A DNA stretch of 7,948 nt from Pseudomonadota bacterium (GCA_023435545.1 JAEYRQ010000607.1:1-7948); one strand, 5' to 3'; positions 1 through 7,578 are shown, numbered from the stretch's first letter. The notes: a model not told the origin generated them from the sequence alone. Translations and numbers: made by a program.

Positions 1-275
1 GGGTTGGCGAAGATCTTCGCCAGGATCCGCCACTTGGATCCCATCTTCGGCTGGCTCCTGCCGCCGGGCGTCCTCGCCCAGCCGCCGTTCCACTTCTTCT
101 GGTTCTCCCAGTCCTTGGGATAGCCGATGCCGGGCTTGGTCTCGACGTTGTTGAACCAGGCGTATTCCATGCCTTCGCGGTTCGTCCATACGTTCTTGCA
201 TGTCACCGAGCAGGTGTGACACCCGATACACTTGTCGAGGTTCAGCACCATCGCGATCTGGGCGCGGATTTTCAT
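1..275 (-). CDS. narH: Respiratory nitrate reductase beta (iron-sulfur) subunit NarH, N-terminal part, cut by the window edge
   Basis: NarH carries electrons through four iron-sulfur clusters from the haem b subunit NarI to the catalytic subunit NarG, on the cytoplasmic side of the membrane. Only the first 91 codons are visible; the gene continues past the left edge. The start MKIRAQIAMVLNLDKCIGCH and the following residues match the well-known NarH N terminus almost position for position. The first ferredoxin-type motif C-x2-C-x2-C-x3-C is intact at Cys16, Cys19, Cys22 and Cys26, followed by the family stretch EYAWFNNVETKPG. The ATG at 275 is preceded by a strong ribosome binding site, GAGGAG, 9 bases upstream. 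The gene is not coupled to narG: an opposite-strand gene lies between them. Family identity is near certain; the intactness of the rest of the gene cannot be judged. Confidence 0.97.
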   Translation of the reverse strand, partial: MKIRAQIAMVLNLDKCIGCHTCSVTCKNVWTNREGMEYAWFNNVETKPGIGYPKDWENQKKWNGGWARTPGGRSQPKMGSKWRILAKIFAN

Positions 276-383
276 GGATTCACTCTCCTCTGCCGGGGTT
301 CGGAGGGCCGGGCCATCGCATCTGCCGTCATGACCCGCGGAGAACCGCCTACGCGTCCTCCGGAAGCGTCATTCGCCTGCACC

Positions 384-397
384 GCATGGAGCCATGC
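384..397 (+). promoter_or_regulatory. Short palindrome in the DUF421 leader
   Basis: GCATGG and CCATGC are perfect inverted copies separated by AG. As RNA this would fold as a 5-bp stem closed by a GAGC tetraloop. It ends one base before a second inverted repeat that covers the ribosome binding site of the downstream gene. It could be a dyad operator or the first of two leader hairpins; a six-base palindrome alone can occur by chance. Confidence 0.35.
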
Positions 398-433
398 TGC
401 TGCCTCGGGCGTTGGGCTCGTCAGGAGGCAGCG
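398..433 (+). promoter_or_regulatory. Inverted repeat that can sequester the DUF421 ribosome binding site
   Basis: GCTGCCTC at 399-406 is the exact reverse complement of GAGGCAGC at 425-432, with a further U-G wobble pair at 398/433 and an 18-base loop. The right arm contains four of the six bases of the AGGAGG Shine-Dalgarno sequence (423-428) and ends directly before the ATG at 434. As mRNA, this stem of eight Watson-Crick pairs, six of them G-C, would be expected to hide the ribosome binding site. The pairing is read directly from the sequence; a regulatory role is inference. Confidence 0.5.
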
Positions 434-991
434 ATGTTCTTCGACGATTGGTCTGGCATCTGGCGAACGGTCGTGGTCGGCGCGCTGGCCTATGTCGCGC
501 TGGTCGCGCTCGTTCGCGTGTCCGGCAAGCGGACGCTGGCGAAGATGAACGCCTTCGACCTTGTGGTCACCGTTGCGCTGGGGTCGACCCTCGCCACCAT
601 CCTGCTGTCGAGAGACGTGGCGCTGGCGGAAGGCGTCACGGCGTTCGCCACGCTCATCGGTCTTCAATACGCGATCGCCTGGCTGTCGAACCGATCCCCC
701 TCCTTCCAGGCGGTGGTGAAGTCCCAACCGGCGCTGCTTCTGTTCGATGGCGGCTTCCTCGACGAGGCCATGCGCCGGGAGCGCGTTACCCGCGAAGAGA
801 TCATTGCCGCTCTGCGCTCCAGCGGCATGAGCCGCGTCGAGGAGGCCGCGGCCGTCGTGCTCGAGACGGACGGCAGTTTCACCGTTCTCCCGAGGCACCA
901 CGGCGCTCCGACCACGCTCGCCAACGTCAGCAATGCCCCCAGATCCGCCGATGCGGCCGCGGGATGGGGGTCGAAGGATCGTGACGGATAG
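434..991 (+). CDS. DUF421 domain (YetF/YcaP-like) inner-membrane protein lying between narG and narH on the opposite strand
   Basis: This is a 185-residue protein of the DUF421 family (COG2323), whose biochemical function is not established. Three hydrophobic segments fit membrane helices at about residues 11-29, 41-58 and 65-84. They are followed by a soluble domain typical of the family. Family hallmarks are visible: RVSGKRTLAKMNAFDLVVTVALGS-type sequence at 28-51, the PALLLFDG stretch at 99-106, and RVEEAAAVVLETDGSFTVLP at 134-153. The ATG at 434 has a consensus AGGAGG six bases upstream; an earlier in-frame ATG at 200 would overlap narH and adds residues with no family resemblance. The gene is convergent with narG (13 bp between stop codons) and divergent from narH. 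Nothing known links DUF421 to nitrate respiration, so it may be a passenger insertion. Base composition does not set it apart from its neighbours. Confidence 0.88.
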   Translation: MFFDDWSGIWRTVVVGALAYVALVALVRVSGKRTLAKMNAFDLVVTVALGSTLATILLSRDVALAEGVTAFATLIGLQYAIAWLSNRSPSFQAVVKSQPALLLFDGGFLDEAMRRERVTREEIIAALRSSGMSRVEEAAAVVLETDGSFTVLPRHHGAPTTLANVSNAPRSADAAAGWGSKDRDG

Positions 992-1004
992 CATCCCCCT
1001 CCCC

Positions 1005-4000
1005 TCACTCGGCCGCGTCGAGGGCCGGGCGGCTGTAGGGCCGCTCGAGCCAGTCGACCTTGTTCATCTTGCGGACGATGACGAACTCGTCGCGGTTGGA
1101 GCCGACGGTGCCGTAGTAGTTGAAACCGTAGGCCTGCTGGGCGTAGCCGCCGATCATGTGGGTCGGCTTCAGTGTCGCCCGCGTCACCGAGTTGTGGATG
1201 CCGCCGCGATTTCCCGTGATCTCCGAGCCCGGCGTGTTCACGATCTTCTCCTGGGCGTGATACATCAGGACCATTCCCTGATTGACCCGCTGCGAGACCA
1301 CCGCACGCGCCGTCAACGCACCGTTGAGGTTGTAGACCTCGACCCAGTCATTGTCGGCGATGCCTGCCTGCTTCGCGTCGATCTCGCTGAGCCAGACCAC
1401 CGGGCCGCCGCGGTTGAGCGTCAGCATCAAGAGGTTGTCGGAATAGGTCGAGTGGATGCCCCACTTCTGGTGCGGCGTGATGAAGTTCAGCACCACCTCG
1501 CCATTGCCGTTGGAGTGTTTGCCGCGGATCCTGTCGACGGTCTTCAGGTCAACCGGCGGCTTCCAGGTGCACAGGCCCTCGCCGAAGGCGAGCATCCACT
1601 TGTGGTCCTGATAGAGCTGCTGGCGGCCGGTGAGCGTGCGCCAGGGGATCAGCTCGTGGACGTTGGTGTAGCCAGCGTTGTAGCAGACCTTCTCGGATTC
1701 AAGCCCCGACCAGGTCGGCGAGGAGATGATCTTGCGCGGCTGCGACTGCACGTCGCGGAAGCGGATCTTCTCGTCTTCCTTCGGAATCGCCAGGTGCGCG
1801 TGATCGCGGCCGGTTGCCTTCGACAGCGCCTCCCAGGCCTTGACCGCCACCTCGCCGTTGGTCTCCGGCGCCAGCATCAGGATGACCTCGCTGGCGTCGA
1901 TGTCGGTTTCGATGCGGGCGAGCCCCTTCGTGGGGCCCTCCTCGGTCACGACACCATTCAGCCCCTTGAGATTCTCGACTTCGTGGCCGGTCTTCCAGGC
2001 GATGCCCTTTCCGCCGTTGCCGATGTTCTCCATCAGCGGCCCGAGCGCGGTGAAGCGCTTGTAGAGGTTGGGGTAGTCGCGCTCGACGACCGCGATCTGC
2101 GCCATCGTTCGGCCGGGGACCGGCTCGACTGCCCCGGTCTTCCAGTCCTCGACGTCATAGGCCTGGGCGATCTCGGCGGGCGTATCGTGCAGGATCGGCG
2201 TCAGGACCACGTCGGTCTCGATGCCGAGCACTTCCGGGGCGACCTCTGAGAACTTGCGGGCAAGCCCCTTGTAGATGTCCCAGTCGCTCCTCGCCTCCCA
2301 CACCGGGTCCACCGCCGCGGAGAGCGGATGGATGAAGGGGTGCATGTCGGAAGTGTTGAGGTCGTTCTTCTCGTACCAGGTCGCCGTGGGCAGCACGATG
2401 TCGGAGTAGACGCAGGTGGTCGACATCCGAAAATCGAGGGTGACCAGCAGGTCGAGCTTTCCTTCCGGGGCCTCGTCGTGCCACTTCACCTCGGTGGAGC
2501 GCTGCCTGCCCTCCTCGCCGAGATCCTTGCCCAGCACGCCGTGGGTGGTGCCGAGCAGATGCTTGAGGAAATACTCGTGGCCCTTGCCGGACGATCCGAG
2601 CAGGTTCGAGCGCCAGACGAAGAGGTTGCGCGGCCAGTTGGCGGGATCGTCCGGGTCTTCGCAGGACAGCTCCAGCTCACCCGACTTCAGCGCCTTCGGG
2701 ATGTAGTCCTTCGGCTCGAGGCCAGCCGCCTTCGCCTTCGCCGCAATGGTCAGTGGGTTCTGCTTGAGCTGCGGCGTCGAGGGCAGCCAGCCCATCCGCT
2801 CGGCGCGGATGTTGTAGTCGATCAGCGTCCCGGACCAGTCGCCTTCGGGCGCGGTCGGCGACAGGATCTCCTCGACGCCCAGCACCTCGTAGCGCCACTG
2901 GTCGGTGTGGGCGTACCAGAAGCTCGTCGAGTTTTGCTGACGCGGCGGCCGGCTCCAGTCGAGCGCGAAGGCGAGCGGCGCCCAGCCGGTCTGCGGGCGC
3001 AGCTTCTCCTGCCCGACATAATGCGACCAGCCGCCGCCCGACTGGCCGATGCAACCGCACATCACCAGGAGATTGATGATCCCCCGGTAGTTCATGTCCA
3101 TGTGGTACCAGTGATTGAGCCCCGCCCCGAGGATCACCATCGAGCGGCCGCTGGTCTTCTCGGCGTTGGTGGCGAACTCTCGGGCTACCGTGATGATCTT
3201 GTCGCGCGAGAGCCCCGTGATCCGCTCCGCCCAGGCCGGCGTGAACGGCACGTCCTCGTCGTAGGACTTCGCGACGTTCTTGCCGCCGAAACCGCGGTCG
3301 AGGCCGTAATTGGCGCAGAACAGGTCGAACACGGTGACGACCAGCGCCTCGCCGTCGACGAGCGTCACGCTCCTGGCCGGCAGGGTGCGCTCCAGCACCT
3401 CGCCGTGGTCGGTCGCGACGAAGTTCTCGGTCGCCCTGCCGCCGAAATAGGGGAAGCCGACGGAGACCTTCGTGTCATGGTGATCGGCGAGGGAGAGCCT
3501 GAGCGTCACCTCGTCGCCCTTGCCGTCCTTCTGCTCGAGGTTCCACTTGCCGGTCTCGCCCCAGCGGTAGCCGACCGAGCCGTGCGGGGCGACGATCTCG
3601 CCGGACGCATCGTCGATCGCGACCGTCTTCCAGTCCGGATTGTTGATCTCGCCGAGCGCGCCCTCGAACTCGCCGGCACGCACCAGGCGTCCGGGAACGT
3701 AGCCCTCACCCTTCTTCTCCAGCCTGACCAGCATCGGGAAGTCGGAGTAGCGGCGGACATAGTCCTCGAAATAGCCGGCCTGGCGGTCGAGATGATACTC
3801 GCGCAGGATGACGTGGCCCATCGCCAGCGCCAGCGCTGCATCGGTGCCCTGCTTCGGGTTGAGCCAGAGATCGGCGAACTTGGTCGCCTCGGCGTAGTCC
3901 GGCGACACGACGACCGACTTCGTCCCCTTGTAGCGGACCTCGGTGTAGAAGTGGGCGTCAGGCGTCCGCGTCTGGGGGACGTTCGAGCCCCAGATCATCA

Positions 4001-4745
4001 GGAAGCCCGCATTGTACCAGTCGGCGGATTCCGGCACGTCGGTCTGCTCACCCCAGGTCTGCGGGCTCGCAGGCGGCAGGTCGCAGTACCAGTCGTAGAA
4101 CGACCCGCAGGCACCGCCGAGCAGCGACAGGTAGCGGGAGCCCGCCGCATAGGAGACCATCGACATCGCCGGGATCGGCGAGAAGCCGTAGATGCGGTCC
4201 GGCCCCCAGGTCTTCACCGTATAGGCGTTCGCGGCGGCGATGATCTCGTTGACCTCGTCCCAGGTTCCCCGGACGAAGCCGCCGTGGCCGCGCACCTTGA
4301 CGTAATCGGCCCGCTTCTTCGGGTCCTCGACGATCGAGGCCCAGGCGGCGACGGGCGTGCGCGTGGTGCGCGCCTGGCGCCAGAGCTTCAGGAGCCGCGA
4401 GCGCACCAGCGGGTACTTCAGGCGAGCGCCGGAGTAGATGTACCAGCTATAGCTCGCGCCCCGCGAGCAGCCGCGCGGCTCGTGGTTCGGCAGGTCCGGC
4501 CGCGTGCGTGGATAGTCGGTCTGCTGGGTCTCCCAAGTCACGATCCCGCCCTTGACGTAGATCTTCCAGGAGCACGAACCGGTGCAGTTCACCCCGTGGG
4601 TGGAGCGCACGATCTTGTCGTGCTGCCAGCGCTTCCGGTAGCCGTCCTCCCAGCGCCGGTCCTCCCGGGTGGTGATGCCGTGACCGTCGGAGAACGTGCC
4701 AACGTTCTTCTCCAGGAAGGTCAGGCGGTCGAGGAAATGGGACAT
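1005..4745 (-). CDS. narG: Respiratory nitrate reductase alpha (molybdenum catalytic) subunit NarG
   Basis: NarG reduces nitrate to nitrite at a bis-MGD molybdenum centre on the cytoplasmic side, taking electrons from NarH. The 1246-residue product has the same length as the E. coli enzyme within a residue or two and aligns along its whole extent. The FS0 [4Fe-4S] ligands are present as His50, Cys54, Cys58 and Cys93. The molybdenum-ligand aspartate lies in FYDWYCDLPPASPQTWGEQ (Asp222). Other family stretches include THGVNCTGSCSWKIYVKGG, GAGLNHWYHMDMNYRG and GGPVVWLSE. No twin-arginine signal is seen at the N terminus, as expected for the cytoplasm-facing form. The ATG at 4745 is chosen because GGAGGAG lies 6 bases upstream and MSHFLDRL matches the family start; reading further upstream would only add narK-overlapping sequence. 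It follows narK by 17 bp and is clearly co-transcribed with it. At its 3' end it meets the opposite-strand DUF421 gene, not narH. Confidence 0.98.
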   Translation of the reverse strand: MSHFLDRLTFLEKNVGTFSDGHGITTREDRRWEDGYRKRWQHDKIVRSTHGVNCTGSCSWKIYVKGGIVTWETQQTDYPRTRPDLPNHEPRGCSRGASYSWYIYSGARLKYPLVRSRLLKLWRQARTTRTPVAAWASIVEDPKKRADYVKVRGHGGFVRGTWDEVNEIIAAANAYTVKTWGPDRIYGFSPIPAMSMVSYAAGSRYLSLLGGACGSFYDWYCDLPPASPQTWGEQTDVPESADWYNAGFLMIWGSNVPQTRTPDAHFYTEVRYKGTKSVVVSPDYAEATKFADLWLNPKQGTDAALALAMGHVILREYHLDRQAGYFEDYVRRYSDFPMLVRLEKKGEGYVPGRLVRAGEFEGALGEINNPDWKTVAIDDASGEIVAPHGSVGYRWGETGKWNLEQKDGKGDEVTLRLSLADHHDTKVSVGFPYFGGRATENFVATDHGEVLERTLPARSVTLVDGEALVVTVFDLFCANYGLDRGFGGKNVAKSYDEDVPFTPAWAERITGLSRDKIITVAREFATNAEKTSGRSMVILGAGLNHWYHMDMNYRGIINLLVMCGCIGQSGGGWSHYVGQEKLRPQTGWAPLAFALDWSRPPRQQNSTSFWYAHTDQWRYEVLGVEEILSPTAPEGDWSGTLIDYNIRAERMGWLPSTPQLKQNPLTIAAKAKAAGLEPKDYIPKALKSGELELSCEDPDDPANWPRNLFVWRSNLLGSSGKGHEYFLKHLLGTTHGVLGKDLGEEGRQRSTEVKWHDEAPEGKLDLLVTLDFRMSTTCVYSDIVLPTATWYEKNDLNTSDMHPFIHPLSAAVDPVWEARSDWDIYKGLARKFSEVAPEVLGIETDVVLTPILHDTPAEIAQAYDVEDWKTGAVEPVPGRTMAQIAVVERDYPNLYKRFTALGPLMENIGNGGKGIAWKTGHEVENLKGLNGVVTEEGPTKGLARIETDIDASEVILMLAPETNGEVAVKAWEALSKATGRDHAHLAIPKEDEKIRFRDVQSQPRKIISSPTWSGLESEKVCYNAGYTNVHELIPWRTLTGRQQLYQDHKWMLAFGEGLCTWKPPVDLKTVDRIRGKHSNGNGEVVLNFITPHQKWGIHSTYSDNLLMLTLNRGGPVVWLSEIDAKQAGIADNDWVEVYNLNGALTARAVVSQRVNQGMVLMYHAQEKIVNTPGSEITGNRGGIHNSVTRATLKPTHMIGGYAQQAYGFNYYGTVGSNRDEFVIVRKMNKVDWLERPYSRPALDAAE

Positions 4746-4751
4746 GTCTGG

Positions 4752-4758
4752 CTCCTCC
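4752..4758 (-). promoter_or_regulatory. Ribosome binding site of narG
   Basis: On the minus strand this reads GGAGGAG, six bases before the ATG at 4745. It fixes that codon as the narG start over the in-frame upstream ATG at 4886, which lies inside narK. Confidence 0.8.
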
Positions 4759-4762
4759 GGGA

Positions 4763-7492
4763 TTATTCGGCCGCGGCCGTGCCGATGACCGGCCGGCGCT
4801 CGATGTCGTGGAGATGGCCGCCCGGTCGGGTATAGGCGGCCCAGGTCACGGCGACGCAGGTAACGTAGAAGATCGCAAAGCCCCACAGCGCCATTTCCGG
4901 CCCGCCTGTCATCGCGATCGAGGAGCCGTAGCTCTTGGGGATGAAGAAGGCGCCGTAGGCGGCGATCGCGGACGTGAAGCCGATGATCGCGGCGGATTCC
5001 TTCTCTGCCTGCCGGGTGCGCGTCGCAGGATCAGCCGTCGGCATCAGCCTGTCCATGTCCTTGCGCATGATCGCCGGGATCATCTGGAAGGTGGAGGCAT
5101 TGCCGACGCCGGTGGCGAAGAACAGCACCATGAACATCGCGAAGAAGCCCCAGAACGCACCCGGCTGATCCTTGATCGACAGGAAGTAGAGGACACCGGC
5201 CACCGCACCGATCATGGTGATGAACACCCAGAAGGTGACGCGGCCACCGCCGTACTTGTCGGAGACCCAGCCGGTCATCGCCCGGGATACTGCCCCCACC
5301 AGCGGACCGAGGAAGGCGAACTGGAGGGCGTCCACGGCCGGGAACTGCGTCTTCATCAACAGCGGGAAGCCCGCCGAGTAGCCGATGAACGATCCGAAGG
5401 TGCCCGTATAGAGCCAGCACATGATCCAGTTGTGCCGGCGCTTGAAGATCACTGACTGCTCGGCGAACGACGCACGCACAGAGGCGATGTCGTTCATGCC
5501 GAACCAGGCCGCGAGCGTCGCCAGGATCAGGAACGGCACCCAGACGAACCCGGCATTCTGCAGCCACATCCGGCTTCCGTCTGACAGCGTCTGCTGCTCG
5601 CCGCCAAGGGCACCGAACACCCCGGCGGTGATGGCCAGCGGCACCACGAACTGGACGACGGAGACGCCGAGATTGCCGAGGCCGGCATTGAGCGCCAAGG
5701 CGTTGCCCTTCTGCGCCTTCGGGAAGAAGAACGAGATGTTCGACATCGAGGAGGCGAAGTTGCCGCCGCCGAGCCCGCACAACAGCGCCAGCACCAGGAA
5801 CAGCAGGTAGGGCGTGTCCGGATTCTGGACCGCGTAGCCGATGCCGAAGGCCGGGATCAGCAGAGAGGCCGTGGAGGCCGCCGTCCACAGGCGCCCGCCG
5901 AATATCGGCACCATGAAGGAGTAGAAGATCCTCAGTGTCGCCCCCGACAGCCCCGGCAGCGCGGCCAGCCAGAACAGCTGGTCGGTTGTGTAGGCGAACC
6001 CGACCGACGGCAGCTTGGCGACGACCACCGACCACACCATCCAGACGGCGAAAGCGAGCAGGAGGCAGGGGATCGAGATCCAGAGATTGCGGTTGGCGAT
6101 TCTGCGCCCGGTGGTGTCCCAGAACGTCCCGTCCTCGGGACGCCAGTCATCGAGCACGCCCGACAGGCCGCCATGCCGTGCAGGCTCATGGATCTCCTGC
6201 ATTTCCGGGAGCTCGGGCAGCGCCGCCGCCTCCTTCGACCGCGCCGTGCGCTCCATGGCGAGGATCGAGAAGTGCATCCACACCAAAGCCACCGTCACCA
6301 GGGCGAACAGCACCATGAACGAGCTCGTCCAGATGCCGGTGAGATCAAGCACGACACCGAAGACGATCGGCAGGATGAAGCCGCCCAGGCCGCCGACCAG
6401 GCCAACAATGCCGCCGACCGCGCCGACATGGCCCGGGTAGTAGACCGGGATGTGCTTGTAGACGGCCGCCTTGCCGAGGCTCATGAAGAAGCCGAGGACG
6501 AAGACCAGGATGACGAACGGCACCAGCCCCATCGAGGTCGAGAAGGCGATCGGCCCATGCGTACCGTGGATAATGTAGTCGGTGTTCGGATAGGACAGCA
6601 TGAAGGTGCAGACGACCGACACGCCGAACGTCCAGTACATGATCGTACGCGCGCCCACCTTGTCGGACAGATGGCCGCCATAGGCCCGGAATATGGACGC
6701 GGGGATCGAATAGAATGCCGCGAGCATACCGGCGGACTTGATGTCGAGGCCGTAGACCCCGACCAGATAGCGCGGCAGCCACAGTGCCAGGGCGACGAAG
6801 GCACCGAACACGAAGAAGTAGTAGAGGGCGAACCGCCAGACCTGGAGCTTCGCCAGCGGCTCCAGTTCCATCCAGGTGCCGCGTGGATGCTCCCCCTTGC
6901 GGCGCCGCTCCACCAGTACCGGGTCATCCTTGGTGGTGAACCAGAACACGGCGGCCATGACCAGGAGGCCTATGGCCCAGATCTGGGCGACCGCAGTCCA
7001 GCCGTAGGCGACGAGGACGAAGGGCGCCACGAACTTGGTGACGGCGGCGCCGACATTGCCGACGCCGAAGATGCCGAGTGCCGTGCCCTGCTTCTCGGTC
7101 GGATACCATCGCGAGACATAGGCCACGCCGACCGCGAAGGAGCCGCCTGCCAGGCCCACGCCCAGCGCGGCCAGCAGCATCGTCTCGTAGGTGGTCGCGT
7201 AGGAGAGCAGGAAGGTGGCGATCGCCGCCAGCACCATGACCGCCACATAGACGATCCGGCCGCCATACTGGTCTGTCCAGATGCCGAGGAAGATCCGACT
7301 GAGCGAGCCGGTGAGGATCGGCGTGCCGACCAGGAGGCCGAACTGGGCATCGCTCAACCCCAGATCGGACTGTATCCGCACGCCAATGATGGAGAATATC
7401 GTCCATACCGCGAAGCACGCGGTAAAGGCGACCGTGCTCATGGTCAGCGCGCGGCGCCGGTCCGGTTGAGTGTCGCCCTCGAGCGTCTGCAT
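4763..7492 (-). CDS. narK: Fused NarK1-NarK2 nitrate/nitrite transporter (two MFS domains in one chain)
   Basis: The 909-residue inner-membrane protein joins two complete NarK-family (NNP, major facilitator) domains of about 12 helices each. Domain 1 (about 18-412) resembles NarK1, the nitrate/proton symporter type. It has the MFS loop GIWTDQYGGR at 70-79, the nitrate signature GIFGVGNVGAAVTKFVAP at 140-157, and candidate substrate arginines Arg66 and Arg269. Domain 2 (about 446-909) resembles E. coli NarK, the nitrate/nitrite antiporter. It begins with the family's own N-terminal DWRPED sequence, has the signature LNAGLGNLGVSVVQFVVP at 601-618, and has Arg521 and Arg737 where E. coli NarK has the nitrate-binding Arg89 and Arg305. 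The linker (about 413-445) is charged and Glu-rich. The ATG at 7492 has GGAGGAG five bases upstream, better than the internal ATG at 7441. As first gene of the nar unit it would supply nitrate and export nitrite. Confidence 0.96.
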   Translation of the reverse strand: MQTLEGDTQPDRRRALTMSTVAFTACFAVWTIFSIIGVRIQSDLGLSDAQFGLLVGTPILTGSLSRIFLGIWTDQYGGRIVYVAVMVLAAIATFLLSYATTYETMLLAALGVGLAGGSFAVGVAYVSRWYPTEKQGTALGIFGVGNVGAAVTKFVAPFVLVAYGWTAVAQIWAIGLLVMAAVFWFTTKDDPVLVERRRKGEHPRGTWMELEPLAKLQVWRFALYYFFVFGAFVALALWLPRYLVGVYGLDIKSAGMLAAFYSIPASIFRAYGGHLSDKVGARTIMYWTFGVSVVCTFMLSYPNTDYIIHGTHGPIAFSTSMGLVPFVILVFVLGFFMSLGKAAVYKHIPVYYPGHVGAVGGIVGLVGGLGGFILPIVFGVVLDLTGIWTSSFMVLFALVTVALVWMHFSILAMERTARSKEAAALPELPEMQEIHEPARHGGLSGVLDDWRPEDGTFWDTTGRRIANRNLWISIPCLLLAFAVWMVWSVVVAKLPSVGFAYTTDQLFWLAALPGLSGATLRIFYSFMVPIFGGRLWTAASTASLLIPAFGIGYAVQNPDTPYLLFLVLALLCGLGGGNFASSMSNISFFFPKAQKGNALALNAGLGNLGVSVVQFVVPLAITAGVFGALGGEQQTLSDGSRMWLQNAGFVWVPFLILATLAAWFGMNDIASVRASFAEQSVIFKRRHNWIMCWLYTGTFGSFIGYSAGFPLLMKTQFPAVDALQFAFLGPLVGAVSRAMTGWVSDKYGGGRVTFWVFITMIGAVAGVLYFLSIKDQPGAFWGFFAMFMVLFFATGVGNASTFQMIPAIMRKDMDRLMPTADPATRTRQAEKESAAIIGFTSAIAAYGAFFIPKSYGSSIAMTGGPEMALWGFAIFYVTCVAVTWAAYTRPGGHLHDIERRPVIGTAAAE

Positions 7493-7497
7493 TGGTT

Positions 7498-7502
7498 CTC
7501 CT
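7498..7502 (-). promoter_or_regulatory. Ribosome binding site of narK
   Basis: The minus strand reads AGGAG, preceded by a run of G, and lies five bases before the ATG at 7492. It decides the start in favour of 7492 over the in-frame ATG at 7441. Confidence 0.75.
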
Positions 7503-7505
7503 CCC

Positions 7506-7528
7506 CCATGATCACGCGATGATCACGG
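7506..7528 (-). promoter_or_regulatory. Hairpin formed by two TGATCA copies just upstream of the narK ribosome binding site
   Basis: TGATCA occurs at 7509-7514 and again at 7520-7525, as part of a nine-base direct repeat ATGATCACG with an 11-base period. TGATCA is its own reverse complement, so the narK mRNA leader can form a stem of about nine pairs (including one G-U) with a five-base loop UCGCG. The stem ends against the G-rich Shine-Dalgarno tract. The repeat is seen directly; folding and function are inferred. Confidence 0.4.
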
Positions 7529-7578
7529 CCGATCCTGCGGAACGGACACAACAACGCCTGCTCTTGCGTTATGGGGAT

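Larger units (their letters stand above)
276..433. promoter_or_regulatory. Divergent intergenic region between narH and the DUF421 gene
   Basis: This 158-bp gap separates the divergently read narH and DUF421 starts, and must hold the DUF421 promoter. I found no TTGAT-N4-ATCAA box on either strand and no convincing -35/-10 pair for narH. What stands out lies on the DUF421 side: a GCATGG-AG-CCATGC palindrome at 384-397, followed at once by an 8-bp inverted repeat that overlaps the ribosome binding site (listed separately). The GC-rich composition resembles that of the genes and differs from the AT-rich narK promoter region. By inference, narH relies on readthrough from narG or on a promoter type I cannot recognise. 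Confidence 0.5.

Noticed and set aside
200..433. Upstream extension of the DUF421 gene from an ATG at 200
   Set aside because: It would overlap the start of narH antisense, adds 78 Arg/Ser/Gly-rich residues with no DUF421 resemblance, and ignores the consensus ribosome binding site before 434.
272..994. 240-codon minus-strand open frame spanning the narG-narH gap, which would make the operon contiguous
   Set aside because: It is fully antisense to the convincing DUF421 gene and lacks any recognisable family; the plus-strand reading shows membrane helices, family motifs and a good ribosome binding site.
992..1004. Bidirectional terminator between the DUF421 gene and narG
   Set aside because: The 13-bp gap has no inverted repeat and is too short for a hairpin.
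933..2249. 438-codon open frame on the plus strand opposite the narG 3' part
   Set aside because: It is antisense to conserved narG coding sequence, begins inside the DUF421 gene in another frame, and shows no family features.
2328..4835. 835-codon open frame on the plus strand opposite narG
   Set aside because: It is exactly antisense to narG, made of low-complexity Arg/Val/Leu/Ala/Asp sequence typical of the reverse frame of GC-rich genes, with no recognisable domain.
6173..7522. 449-codon open frame on the plus strand opposite narK
   Set aside because: Its translation is rich in charged Arg/Asp/Glu/His residues, as expected from reversing hydrophobic membrane codons of narK; no domain is recognisable.
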